Shown one piece after another: positions 9,588 through 18,109 of a stretch of 64,000 bases of DNA. Position 1 is the first letter of the stretch; every line of letters begins with the position of its first letter. Made by a program: the position numbers and the translations under genes. The stretch is taken from the NCBI RefSeq assembly GCF_000447295.1, contig NZ_KE650771.1:5911559-5975558 (forward strand), in the 5' to 3' direction. Source of the stretch: Fischerella sp. PCC 9431 (GTDB taxonomy: Bacteria > Cyanobacteriota > Cyanobacteriia > Cyanobacteriales > Nostocaceae). Under the pieces are notes generated by a model, which saw nothing but the letters and a program-made list of their open reading frames with translations, did no database searches and was not told the origin of the DNA.

Positions 9588-10640
9588 ATGAAAATAGAGG
9601 TTGAAATCTTTACAGTTAACAAGCGGTTTCCCTTGACTATCAGTCGTGGTACAACAGCACAGACCAGCAATGTCTGGGTTAAGATTTCCGATGATGGTAT
9701 TGAGGGTTGGGGAGAGGCTTCACCGTTTAGTGTAGGCAATTATCCGCAATCAACGGAGATTATTAAAGATACTTTGCTGCAACTTTCTCCTACTTTGCAA
9801 ACATATAGCCCTTTACAAAGACAGCAAGTTGAACAGATTTTGACAATAGCCAAAGTCCCTTCAGCAGCTAAGGCGGCGTTAGATGTGGCGATGCACGACT
9901 GGTTGGGAAAGCGCGTCGGCTTACCACTGTGGCAAATATGGGGACTTGACAGAAACGCGATCGCACCTACTTCAGTAACTATTGGGATTAATTCACCAGC
10001 AGGCGCTAAAGCTAGAGTACGGGATTGGTTAGAATTTCTTGATGTTCGCGTTTTCAAAATCAAATTAGGTAGTCCAGAAGGAATTGACGCCGATCAAAAA
10101 ATGTTCATGGCTGTCCGAGAAGAAGCACCAACACAGGAATTATATGTTGATGCTAACGGTGGTTGGAATTTAGAAGATGCGACTCATATGTGTAGTTGGC
10201 TGGCAGATTTGGGTGTAAAGTATGTAGAACAGCCACTGGCAAAAGGTCAGGAGAAAAATTTGGCTGAACTAAAAATGCGATCGCCTTTACCTATTTTTGT
10301 TGATGAAAGTTGTTTCACCAGTATTGATATCCCGCAATTGGCTAAGATTGTCGATGGAATAAATATCAAACTGATGAAATCCGGGGGGTTAACTGAGGCG
10401 ATGCGGATGGTAAATGCAGCCCGCGCCAACGGGTTACAAGTAATGTTCGGTTGCTATTCTGACAGTACGCTTCTCAACACCGCCGCCGCACAACTAGCAC
10501 CATTGGCTGACTATTTAGATTTAGACAGTCACCTGAATTTGATTGATGACCCTTTTACAGGGGCATTTGTACAAGCAGGAAAAATTATACCAAACGACTT
10601 ACCAGGCTTGGGGGTACAACGCAGTGCGTCTGCCGCTTAA
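9588..10640 (+). CDS. Enolase-superfamily epimerase (dipeptide epimerase / DgcA-like)
   Basis: A 350-residue member of the mandelate racemase/muconate-lactonizing group. Visible residues: KIKLG with the catalytic lysine near 160, metal ligands in VDANGGW, VEQPL and VDESC, and a second lysine in INIKLMKSGG. An early arginine (ISRGTT) and a C-terminal DLD motif (DYLDLDSHLNL) match L-Ala-D/L-Glu epimerases, which recycle murein peptides. Its 3' end overlaps the DUF1611 gene by 17 bases. That pairing resembles the DgcA-DgcN D-glutamate pathway, so N-acetyl-D-glutamate racemase is an alternative. Confidence 0.85.
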   Translation: MKIEVEIFTVNKRFPLTISRGTTAQTSNVWVKISDDGIEGWGEASPFSVGNYPQSTEIIKDTLLQLSPTLQTYSPLQRQQVEQILTIAKVPSAAKAALDVAMHDWLGKRVGLPLWQIWGLDRNAIAPTSVTIGINSPAGAKARVRDWLEFLDVRVFKIKLGSPEGIDADQKMFMAVREEAPTQELYVDANGGWNLEDATHMCSWLADLGVKYVEQPLAKGQEKNLAELKMRSPLPIFVDESCFTSIDIPQLAKIVDGINIKLMKSGGLTEAMRMVNAARANGLQVMFGCYSDSTLLNTAAAQLAPLADYLDLDSHLNLIDDPFTGAFVQAGKIIPNDLPGLGVQRSASAA

Positions 10641-11667
10641 TCAACGAATAGCTATCTTATTACATGAGGGAATCAAGGGAACTCATGGTAAAACAGGGTT
10701 ATCACTTTTACGCTACAGTGAAGCCCCGATTGTAGTAGTGATCGATCACGAGTCTCCAGGAGAATCTTTATTAGAGTTAACGGGTATCCGTCGTGAAGTA
10801 CCAATAGTTGCATCAGTAGCCGCAGCACTTGAGTATAAACCGCAAGTTTTGGTCATAGGCATTGCACCTCTAGGTGGTGTTTTACCAGATAATTACTGGC
10901 ATGATGTCAAAGATGCCTTGGTTGCAGGAATGTCGTTGGTAAACGGTTTGCACGCGCCATTATCAACCATACCAGATTTAAAAGCACTCTTAAAACCCGG
11001 ACAAGTGATTTGGGATGTGCGAAAAGAACCACCAAACTTGGGTGTGGCTAGTGCTGTTGCCCGTAATCTTCCCTGTCGCCGGGTGTTGACAGTGGGAACT
11101 GATATGGCGGTCGGCAAAATGTCAACTAGTCTAGAATTACACTGGGCATCAAAGTTGCGAGGCTGGCGTTCTAAGTTTTTGCCTACAGGACAAACTGGTT
11201 TGATGTTAGCAGGAGATGGTATACCATTAGATGCCATACGGGTAGACTTTGCTGCTGGGGCAGTCGAACAAATGGTCATGCGGCATGGTAAAAACTATGA
11301 CATTCTGCACATTGAAGGACAAGGTTCTCTACTGCATCCCAGTTCCACAGCCACATTACCCTTGATACGCGGTTCCCAACCAACCCAGATGATCTTAGTC
11401 CATCGCGCAGGACAGACAGAAGTTGACGATGGTGTGCCAATTCCCCCTTTAACAGAGGTAGTCAAACTTTATGAAACAGTTGCCAGTGCAGGTGGTGCTT
11501 TCGCAAAAGTACCAGTTGCAGCGATTGCTTTAAATACTCGTCATTTAAACGAAACCGAAGCCAAAATAGTGATCGCCCAAACAGAAGCAGAAACCGGGTT
11601 ACCTTGTACAGACCCGATTCGTTTTGGCGGTGATAAATTGTTAGATGCAGTGATGCAGGCCTGTTGA
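10624..11667 (+). CDS. DUF1611 family protein (DgcN-like, P-loop C-terminal domain)
   Basis: About 347 residues from the GTG at 10624 (VRLPLNQRIAILLHEG). This start lies 17 bases inside the upstream epimerase; a longer frame from 10543 only translates the epimerase's DNA. The N-terminal half looks like a Rossmann-type domain. The C-terminal half starts with GTDMAVGKMSTSLEL, a P-loop-like nucleotide or CoA binding motif, followed by HIEGQGSLLHPSS. DUF1611 proteins include DgcN, described as a D-glutamate N-acetyltransferase. The overlap implies translational coupling with the epimerase. The specific substrate is inferred. Confidence 0.8.
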   Translation: MRLPLNQRIAILLHEGIKGTHGKTGLSLLRYSEAPIVVVIDHESPGESLLELTGIRREVPIVASVAAALEYKPQVLVIGIAPLGGVLPDNYWHDVKDALVAGMSLVNGLHAPLSTIPDLKALLKPGQVIWDVRKEPPNLGVASAVARNLPCRRVLTVGTDMAVGKMSTSLELHWASKLRGWRSKFLPTGQTGLMLAGDGIPLDAIRVDFAAGAVEQMVMRHGKNYDILHIEGQGSLLHPSSTATLPLIRGSQPTQMILVHRAGQTEVDDGVPIPPLTEVVKLYETVASAGGAFAKVPVAAIALNTRHLNETEAKIVIAQTEAETGLPCTDPIRFGGDKLLDAVMQAC

Positions 11668-11752
11668 GGGGATCGGGGATCGGGGATTGGGAAGAGACTT
11701 GTTAAATAATTCTCCCCACACTCCCTTCCCTTGTCCCCCTTTCCCCGATTCC

Positions 11753-12535
11753 CTATTTAAAATTTCTGGGATTGAGACGATTACCTGATTGAGTTCGAGT
11801 TTGAGTCTGGGTTCTAATTGCTACACCTTTTTTGAGTTGGCTACCAGTACCACCATCTTTTTGATCTAAGAAAGGTTTAAGGTTGACTGGTTCCTTGGAT
11901 GTACGGCTATTATTGGTGTTATTATTGCCGCCACCAAAAATAGTTCTAGCTTCGTTATATATTTGTTCGACTTGGCTACCACCACTGCTACGGCTGCTAT
12001 AAGTATTGACAGCTATGGTTTGTTGCCCATTATCAGCAGAAATCAGGTTTTGAAATACACTGTTGCGTACATTGTAGGCATCGTATCCGGGGGGTACTGT
12101 CAAAACAAGTCGGCAAGCTGGGTTAGATTCGCTAGTTACGCACAGAACGTTGTATCCATTCTCGGTGGAAGTGCGGAGTTCTGTTAAGCCATCTGGACGG
12201 TAACTTTCTAAGCGTTCGGCGATGGTGGCACAGCGTTTGTATTCATCCCAACCACCGCCCAATCTTTGGGGAGTTGCCCAAGCAAAGAATTGCCCTGGTT
12301 GACTTTCGGGTTGGTACATCACAGTATACTGCCCGTTATAGTTTTGACAGCTAAACCGGGCATTTGTACTGTATGTAGTTGAGGTGCTGGTCGTAGTGTT
12401 GGAAGAACTAGTTGTAGTTGAACTACCGTTTGCTGGTTGTGTTGGCACTACCACATCACCAGTTTGTGCTGAGGCGATCGCATTACCGACAAATACAGTT
12501 AAACCTAAACCACTAGATAGAAGTAATTTAAACAT
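11753..12535 (-). CDS. COP23-domain secreted protein
   Basis: A 260-residue protein with an N-terminal signal peptide (LLLSSGLGLTVFVGNAIASA), a Ser/Thr-rich linker (about 35-57), then a COP23 domain: FSCQNYNGQYTVMYQPESQP, WDEYKRCATIAERLESYRPD, NVLCVTSESNPACRLVLTVP. Four cysteines may form disulfides. COP23 was first described as a circadian-oscillating membrane-associated protein in cyanobacteria; its function is unknown. The basic Thr/Gln-rich C-terminus (TQTQTRTQSGNRL) is low-complexity. Confidence 0.8.
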   Translation of the reverse strand: MFKLLLSSGLGLTVFVGNAIASAQTGDVVVPTQPANGSSTTTSSSNTTTSTSTTYSTNARFSCQNYNGQYTVMYQPESQPGQFFAWATPQRLGGGWDEYKRCATIAERLESYRPDGLTELRTSTENGYNVLCVTSESNPACRLVLTVPPGYDAYNVRNSVFQNLISADNGQQTIAVNTYSSRSSGGSQVEQIYNEARTIFGGGNNNTNNSRTSKEPVNLKPFLDQKDGGTGSQLKKGVAIRTQTQTRTQSGNRLNPRNFK

Positions 12536-12606
12536 AGATTTACAGTGATATCAAAATTTGGGAGTTGTTAAATCCAATGACGAAAAAATTTTAGTTTTGA
12601 TTCAGC

Positions 12607-14187
12607 TTATCGTCTGTCTTTTTTTTCTTCCCTTTCTTGACGTTCTTTTTCTTCTTTGAGAATTTGTTTGGCTTTAGCTTGCATTTCTAGGTGTTGGGCT
12701 ACACCTTCGTAAGCATAACGATTGTAGTTGTTGTCTATGATCAATTTTTCTAGGTATGCTACTCGCTCTTTACTATTTGGGTGAGATGATAACCAACTAG
12801 GAGGAGAATCTTTTTGCTGTTCTTTAAGTGTGAGCATCAAGTTATACACACCATCAGCCGCATAACCATTACTAACAATCAGACGTGTACCCAAGGTATC
12901 TGCTTGACGTTCCATGTCACGACTGTAGGTAAGTGCAAATAATTGACCGACAATACCACCAAACGGAAGATATTGAGTTAAGTTGCCAATTAAGTTACCT
13001 TGAGTCACTAGTTGGAAGCCGTGAGAAAGCAGGACGTGAGATAATTCATGACCAAGTAAACCAGCTAATTCTGCTTCGGAGTTAGTTTTAGCGATCGCAC
13101 CAGCATGAACGAAAACTTTACCTCCAGGTAATGCAAAAGCATTCAGAGATTCTTCCGGAATCACAAAAAACTCGTACTTAAATTCATCACGTCCGCCGAC
13201 TTTTGCTAATTTTTGCCCGACAGAATTGACATATGCTACAAGTTGCGGATCTTTAACTAAAGGTAGTTGTTTTTTTGCTTGTTTTGCTACCGACTCACCC
13301 ACAGACTTTTCACCCTGTAGCAATAATACAGTGGAGTTTAAAGCGGAAAATGGCCCGACAAGGCTACCAGTAAGGGCATATCCTAAAGCACCAGTGATAA
13401 TATTAGCGATCGTGTTACCTCTGATTTCTGATCGAATATGAGATTTATAACGTTTGAGATTTTCTTCGGCTAGTTTCTTAAATTCAGCCGCTTGGGAGTC
13501 ATTAGGATTGAGAATCGCAAATTGTCGTGCTGCTAAAGATGCTTCCATCCATTTTTTGTTACTTGCGAGGGTGGTGACTTTAGCTTTAATTAAATCTGCT
13601 TGATTTGGATACAGTGTAGCAGCCCGTTCTAAAACCTCCAGCGCTTTTTTCTTCTCACCAGAATTTTCTAATTGTTCCGCATATGTAATGTGACCAGGAA
13701 TAAATTCTGGATTCTGCTTGACTAAAAGTTCTAGTGGTACAAAAATTCTCGTTGATAGCTTACTTGTAATCCCAGCTTGGGCTTCTCGCCAGTAGACTTT
13801 ACCTCCTGGAGATAATTGGTTAGCATCAGCGATCGCTGGTTTGATTTGGGGTGCGTTAGATATATCCGCAAATGGTTTTTTCACCTCGCGATATATTTTC
13901 TGTGCAGCTGCATAGTCTCCTGCTAAATACAGCTTGTCTGCTTCGATCAATTTTTGCCGCCGGGCAATCTCTTCTGGACTGGGTGCTGGTTCTGCTAGTG
14001 TTGAATCTGGCTTTTTGTCATCACTTGCTGCTGGTGTCGGCGTGGGTTTGGGAGTTTCAATCACAACATTAGGTTCTTTAGCAGAAGTTGGTGTCAGAGG
14101 TTGTGTCAAGATAATTAAAATAGATGTCCCAACAGATAGCATTACCCAACTCACGGCCAGGAATAATGACTTCCAACGTCGTTTCAT
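12607..14187 (-). CDS. M48 family zinc metalloprotease with TPR-like region
   Basis: A 526-residue exported or membrane-anchored peptidase. The N-terminal helix (SLFLAVSWVMLSVGTSILII) is followed by a Pro/Thr-rich linker and a helical TPR-like region (about 85-235). The M48 domain carries HELSH near residues 379-383 and the third zinc ligand in MERQADTLG near 425. The tail is very charged (KEEKERQEREEKKDRR). Such BepA/LoiP-like proteases work in envelope protein quality control. It is divergent from the flavoprotein gene at 14435. Confidence 0.88.
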   Translation of the reverse strand: MKRRWKSLFLAVSWVMLSVGTSILIILTQPLTPTSAKEPNVVIETPKPTPTPAASDDKKPDSTLAEPAPSPEEIARRQKLIEADKLYLAGDYAAAQKIYREVKKPFADISNAPQIKPAIADANQLSPGGKVYWREAQAGITSKLSTRIFVPLELLVKQNPEFIPGHITYAEQLENSGEKKKALEVLERAATLYPNQADLIKAKVTTLASNKKWMEASLAARQFAILNPNDSQAAEFKKLAEENLKRYKSHIRSEIRGNTIANIITGALGYALTGSLVGPFSALNSTVLLLQGEKSVGESVAKQAKKQLPLVKDPQLVAYVNSVGQKLAKVGGRDEFKYEFFVIPEESLNAFALPGGKVFVHAGAIAKTNSEAELAGLLGHELSHVLLSHGFQLVTQGNLIGNLTQYLPFGGIVGQLFALTYSRDMERQADTLGTRLIVSNGYAADGVYNLMLTLKEQQKDSPPSWLSSHPNSKERVAYLEKLIIDNNYNRYAYEGVAQHLEMQAKAKQILKEEKERQEREEKKDRR

Positions 14188-14434
14188 GATGATATCTACC
14201 TATGCAAACAGACTCTTGTTTTTAATGTATGAGGAGTTACCAAAAATCGCCTATAGTGATCACTTCAGAAAAATAGTTCTTTGGGAATTTTGAGTATCTG
14301 CTTTTTTCTTGTACAAAAGCGATCGCACACCATACCTTAACAGTACTTAACCGCAGTTGTCGGGAAAATAACTGTATATTTGAATGCATGACACGCCTGG
14401 GAAGTTATGCCCATTACAACCAGCTACAGCATGG

Positions 14435-15904
14435 ATGACAATGAAAAACAATACTTCACGTCGTGCAGTTTTACAAAGTTTGATTGGCAGTGCAATTGTT
14501 ATCGGGTTTGATCTAGGCAATCGTAGTTGGGTGACATCCGCCAGTGCCGCATCTAGGTTTGAAAGTTTGCCACCTCTGGATGGAGTACTTTATACCGATA
14601 ATACAAAACTTGCTGCTGTAAGTGATGACTTTGGTCATATTGTGCATCGTCAACCCATTGCCGTACTAGAACCAGGTTCAATATCCGATATTATTCGCAT
14701 CATCCAATTTGTTCGTACTTACAACATTAAGATTGCTGCACGCGGTCAAGGTCACTCCACCTACGGTCAGTCACAAGTAGAAGCAGGCGTAGTCATTAAT
14801 ATGAGTACGCTGAACAAAATTCACTCTATCGGTGCAGACCAAGCTATTGTTGATGCTGGGGTGGTGTGGAGTCAGCTATTACAACAAACATTACCGCATT
14901 CTTTGACACCGCCTGTTCTGACCGATTACATTGAACTTTCCATTGGCGGTACTTTATCAGTGGGAGGTATTGGCGGCGCAACTCATCGTTATGGCGTACA
15001 GATTGATAATGTCTTGGAAGTTCAGGTAGTAACTGGCGAAGGCAAATTGGAAACCTGTTCAAAATTTCAAAATCGCGACTTGTTTGAAGCAGTCCTCGGT
15101 GGGTTGGGTCAATGTGGAATCATTGTCCAGGCGACAATTAAACTTATCGCCGCAGCTACTAATGCTCGTGTATTTCTTTTGTTTTACGACGATTTACTGA
15201 CCTTTACTCGTGACCAACGTTTACTCATCAGTGAGCAAAGGTTCAACTATGTAGAAGGTCAAGTTGTAGCCAATGACAATGGCGGATGGCGCTACATGCT
15301 AGAAGCAGCTAGCTTTTACAATTCCCCTGCTACACCCAACAACAATATACTGCTTGCAAACTTAAACTACATTCGTGGTACACAACAAATAGAGGATAAA
15401 TCTTACTTTGACTTTCTCAATCGTTTAGCTGACACAGTTGCCTTCCTTAAATCCATTGGTGTTTGGTCTTATCCCCATCCCTGGTTAGATTTATTTGTAC
15501 CTGGTAGTGCAGTTGAAAGCTTTGTTGGTGAAGTTGTTTCCACCTTAACACTAGCTGATACGGGTCAAGGACCAATTCTGCTATATCCAGTTAAAACAAA
15601 CCGTTTTCACCTACCCTTGTTCCGGGTTCCCACAGAAGAGATCGTGTTTTTATTTTCTATTTTGCGAACAGCGGCACCACCAGAAGATGCTGTAGTTACA
15701 CGGATGGTATCTGAGAATCGCAAACTATTTGAACAAAACCGTGACTTGGGTGGTTACAAATATTCCGTAAGTACTATTCCCTTCTCCGAAAACGATTGGC
15801 AACAGCATTTTCGTCCGGTTTGGGGCAAGCTGGTCAGTGCAAAGCGACGTTACGATCCTGACAATTTGCTAACACCTGGTCAAGGTATTTTTTCATACTT
15901 ATAA
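14435..15904 (+). CDS. Tat-exported FAD-linked oxidoreductase, cytokinin dehydrogenase-like
   Basis: About 489 residues from the ATG at 14435 (a second ATG lies at 14441). The N-terminus NNTSRRAVLQSLIGSAIVIG is a plausible twin-arginine signal. The FAD_binding_4 domain has the stretch AARGQGHSTYGQ, where the GHS histidine binds FAD covalently in related enzymes. ELSIGGTLSVGGIGGATHRYG and LGGLGQCGIIVQATIKL closely resemble plant and bacterial cytokinin dehydrogenases, as does the C-terminal RRYDPDNLLTPGQGIF. Cytokinin oxidation is an inference. The longer frame from 14384 would bury the Tat signal. Confidence 0.8.
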   Translation: MTMKNNTSRRAVLQSLIGSAIVIGFDLGNRSWVTSASAASRFESLPPLDGVLYTDNTKLAAVSDDFGHIVHRQPIAVLEPGSISDIIRIIQFVRTYNIKIAARGQGHSTYGQSQVEAGVVINMSTLNKIHSIGADQAIVDAGVVWSQLLQQTLPHSLTPPVLTDYIELSIGGTLSVGGIGGATHRYGVQIDNVLEVQVVTGEGKLETCSKFQNRDLFEAVLGGLGQCGIIVQATIKLIAAATNARVFLLFYDDLLTFTRDQRLLISEQRFNYVEGQVVANDNGGWRYMLEAASFYNSPATPNNNILLANLNYIRGTQQIEDKSYFDFLNRLADTVAFLKSIGVWSYPHPWLDLFVPGSAVESFVGEVVSTLTLADTGQGPILLYPVKTNRFHLPLFRVPTEEIVFLFSILRTAAPPEDAVVTRMVSENRKLFEQNRDLGGYKYSVSTIPFSENDWQQHFRPVWGKLVSAKRRYDPDNLLTPGQGIFSYL

Positions 15905-16288
15905 TTTCCGTCGTCGAGTCTTTAGAGAGGTTTATTATTGGTTTAGATGTCCAGACGCGATATATTGCGTCTTTAAAAATGCGTTTCTGCTGCGATGCGA
16001 TCGTAAACCTATTAAATACAAAACCTAAGCTCACGTTGCCTTTGTTGCACGTAAATCAATGTGATATCGAAAGTTAGGCGATCACCGTATAACAATTGCG
16101 GTGCAACTGACTGAAGGAAGCCGCTGGTACTGAGTTCGAGGTTTTGGCAACTGCTGACCGCAACCGTGAGACCGCCATCCCTGGAACAGCAGAGGTTGAG
16201 GATATTTCATCATAACTAGAGATTTCGGACTTTTGATCTATATAATGAACTGTTGATTGATCGAAAGCCTCTACGCAATCGAATAAAC
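15905..16288. other. Intergenic region with a decayed coding relic
   Basis: No intact gene. A small hairpin-like stretch (agacgcgatatattgcgtct, about 15953-15973) is visible. From 16111 to 16215 there is an open stretch without a start (34 codons, ending VEDISS then TAA) whose base use looks coding. It may be the remnant of a lost gene next to the truncated TIR gene. Confidence 0.35.
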
Positions 16289-16495
16289 ATGTCGAAAATA
16301 TTTATCTCCTATCGACGTAAAGATTCCGCTGGAACGACTGGCCGGCTTTATGACTATTTGAAAGCAAACTTCAAAGAAGAGGATATTTTTTTAGATACCA
16401 AAGCTATCGCAGCTGGTGATAACTTTGAGAATCGCATTCAAAGTCACATCAACGAATGTGATCTATTTATAGCTGTCATTGGTTCAAAGTTTTAA
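16289..16495 (+). pseudogene. Truncated TIR-domain protein
   Basis: 68 residues from the ATG at 16289: MSKIFISYRRKDSAGTTGRL, then a DIFLDTKAIAAGDNFENRI stretch and CDLFIAVIGSKF, then a stop. This is the first half of a bacterial TIR domain (strand A, box-1-like FISYRR, the D-x-x-G segment and the I-A-V-IG strand). The remaining strands, the region expected to complete the NADase pocket, and any effector or C-terminal sensing domain are missing. Full TIR proteins serve in NAD+-cleaving defence or signalling. This one looks like a remnant, not a functional gene. Confidence 0.7.
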
Positions 16496-16642
16496 TGCTA
16501 TCAGCAGTCGGTGATGATCTTCTAAGACAGGCACATAGACAGTTTGCAGAGATTAGTTAAGGTGAGGTTGAGTTCTAGTTGAGTTTAGCTCCTGAGTATT
16601 ATTATAGAAAGGATAAGCCATCTGTAAACTTCCTTCAAGCTT

Positions 16643-16843
16643 ATGAGTAATTTGCAAGACATCGAACGTGCTGTCAGTCAATTATCACCGGAAGAGCTTG
16701 CCGCTTTTCGAGTCTGGTTTGCAGAATTCGATGCAGAAATATGGGATCAGCAGTTTGAGGAAGATGTCGCAGCAGGTCGGCTTGATGATTTAGCTAAACG
16801 AGCACTGCAACATTTACGTGAAGGGCGTTGTACCGATTTGTGA
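16643..16843 (+). CDS. Putative antitoxin of a type II toxin-antitoxin pair
   Basis: 66 residues: MSNLQDIERAVSQLSPEELA, then an acidic helical region (FDAEIWDQQFEEDVAAGRLD) and a short basic tail. This layout matches small cyanobacterial antitoxins found in front of ParE/RelE-like toxins. It ends at 16843 with a 4-base GTGA overlap with the next gene, as usual for translationally coupled TA operons. No DNA-binding fold is obvious. Autoregulation is expected from known TA modules but not shown here. Confidence 0.75.
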   Translation: MSNLQDIERAVSQLSPEELAAFRVWFAEFDAEIWDQQFEEDVAAGRLDDLAKRALQHLREGRCTDL

Positions 16844-17100
16844 AATATCGTGCAACCCCTGATTTTTGGTATCACTATCGACAGTTACCCAACGAGATTC
16901 AAGAACTGGCTGATCGGTGCTATGAATTACTTAAACAAGATTCTCGGTATCCATCGCTACACTTCAAAAAGGTAGGTTCGTTTTGGTCAGTACGGATTGG
17001 AATCCACTATCGCGCTTTAGCGGTAGAAGAAAATGATGATATTGTCTGGTTTTGGATTGGAACCCATGCCGAGTATGACCGATTATTGCGGGGTAGTTAA
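16840..17100 (+). CDS. Putative ParE/RelE-superfamily toxin
   Basis: 86 residues from the GTG at 16840 (VKYRATPDFWYHYRQLP), overlapping the antitoxin stop. A TTG at 16828 is a weaker alternative. The sequence shows the RelE/ParE-like pattern: N-terminal helices (PNEIQELADRCYELLKQD), then strands SLHFKKVGSFWSVRIGIHYRALA and IVWFWIGTHAEYDRLL, with the conserved R in the YRALA strand and a C-terminal H. RelE-superfamily toxins usually cleave mRNA at the ribosome or target gyrase. Which of these applies cannot be told from sequence. Confidence 0.78.
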   Translation: MKYRATPDFWYHYRQLPNEIQELADRCYELLKQDSRYPSLHFKKVGSFWSVRIGIHYRALAVEENDDIVWFWIGTHAEYDRLLRGS

Positions 17101-17127
17101 CCATCTCGAACCAAATATTCCGCAGTG

Positions 17128-17160
17128 GCTCCAAAATCTAAAATCCAAAATCCAAAATCG
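17128..17160. repeat. Dispersed aaatctaaaatccaaaat repeat
   Basis: A copy of the same short repeat seen in the ndhA-ndhI spacer, here just before the ATG of the delta' gene. Frames that run through it would add [10 protein letters not shown]-type sequence to the next protein and are rejected as starts. Confidence 0.7.
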
Positions 17161-17161
17161 G

Positions 17162-18100
17162 ATGACTTTTTCTTCACTCATTGGACAACCACAAGCAGTA
17201 GAATTACTGACGCAAGCTGTAGTAAACAGCCGAGTAGCCCCAGCTTATTTGTTTGCTGGTCCGGATGGTGTGGGGCGCAGTTTAGCAGCACGCTGCTTTA
17301 TGGAGTATTTATTTACTTATTCTCATTCCGAAAATACTAGTATAATTCGTACTAAATTACAAAAAGCAAATCATCCTGATGTGCTATGGGTACAGCCAAC
17401 CTACCAGTATCAAGGACAGCGTTTGACAGCCACAGAAGCAGCAGAAAAAGGACTCAAACGCAAAGCACCACCAGTTATTCGTTTAGAACAAATTCGTGAG
17501 ATTACTGAATTTCTCTCTCGTCCACCTTTGGAAGCACCAAGGCATGTAGTCGTGGTGGAACAGGCGGAAACAATGGTAGAAGCAGCCGCTAACGCCCTAC
17601 TTAAAACTTTAGAAGAACCAGGACAAGCAACACTGATTTTAATTGCTCCCTCGCCAGAGTCAATCTTACCGACATTAGTATCACGCTGCCAACGTATTCC
17701 CTTTTATCGCTTAGATACAGCGACAATGGCTGAGATATTGACACGCACAGGTCATCAAGAAATTCTCCAACATCCTGCGGTTTTGAGTATTGCTGGTGGT
17801 AGTCCTGGGGAAGCGATCGCTGCTTATCAACAACTACAAGCCATTCCTCCAGATTTACTCGCAGCCGTCAGCAAAAAACCACAAAACTATCGTCAAGCCT
17901 TAGACTTAGGTAAAAATATCGATAAAGCTCTAGATACAGAAGCCCAACTGTGGCTAGTAGATTATCTCCAACAATCTTACTGGCTCCAGTGGCATCAACC
18001 CCAGATTATCAAACTATTAGAACAAACTCGTAAATCCTTACTTTGTTACGCCCAGCCACGCCTAGTATGGGAATGCACATTTGTTAAATTGTGTCAATAA
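17162..18100 (+). CDS. holB: DNA polymerase III delta' subunit
   Basis: About 312 residues from the ATG at 17162 (MTFSSLIGQPQAVELLTQAV). It is an AAA+ clamp-loader subunit. The Walker A-like segment is FAGPDGVGRSLAAR, with arginine in place of the usual lysine, fitting a non-hydrolysing delta' role. ANALLKTLEEPGQATLILIA and LVSRCQRIPF (sensor and SRC motif) are conserved. The Zn-binding cysteines of E. coli delta' are not evident. Cyanobacterial delta' proteins are of this size. It is convergent with the NmrA-like gene, with only nine bases between. Confidence 0.87.
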   Translation: MTFSSLIGQPQAVELLTQAVVNSRVAPAYLFAGPDGVGRSLAARCFMEYLFTYSHSENTSIIRTKLQKANHPDVLWVQPTYQYQGQRLTATEAAEKGLKRKAPPVIRLEQIREITEFLSRPPLEAPRHVVVVEQAETMVEAAANALLKTLEEPGQATLILIAPSPESILPTLVSRCQRIPFYRLDTATMAEILTRTGHQEILQHPAVLSIAGGSPGEAIAAYQQLQAIPPDLLAAVSKKPQNYRQALDLGKNIDKALDTEAQLWLVDYLQQSYWLQWHQPQIIKLLEQTRKSLLCYAQPRLVWECTFVKLCQ

Positions 18101-18109
18101 TTTGCATAC

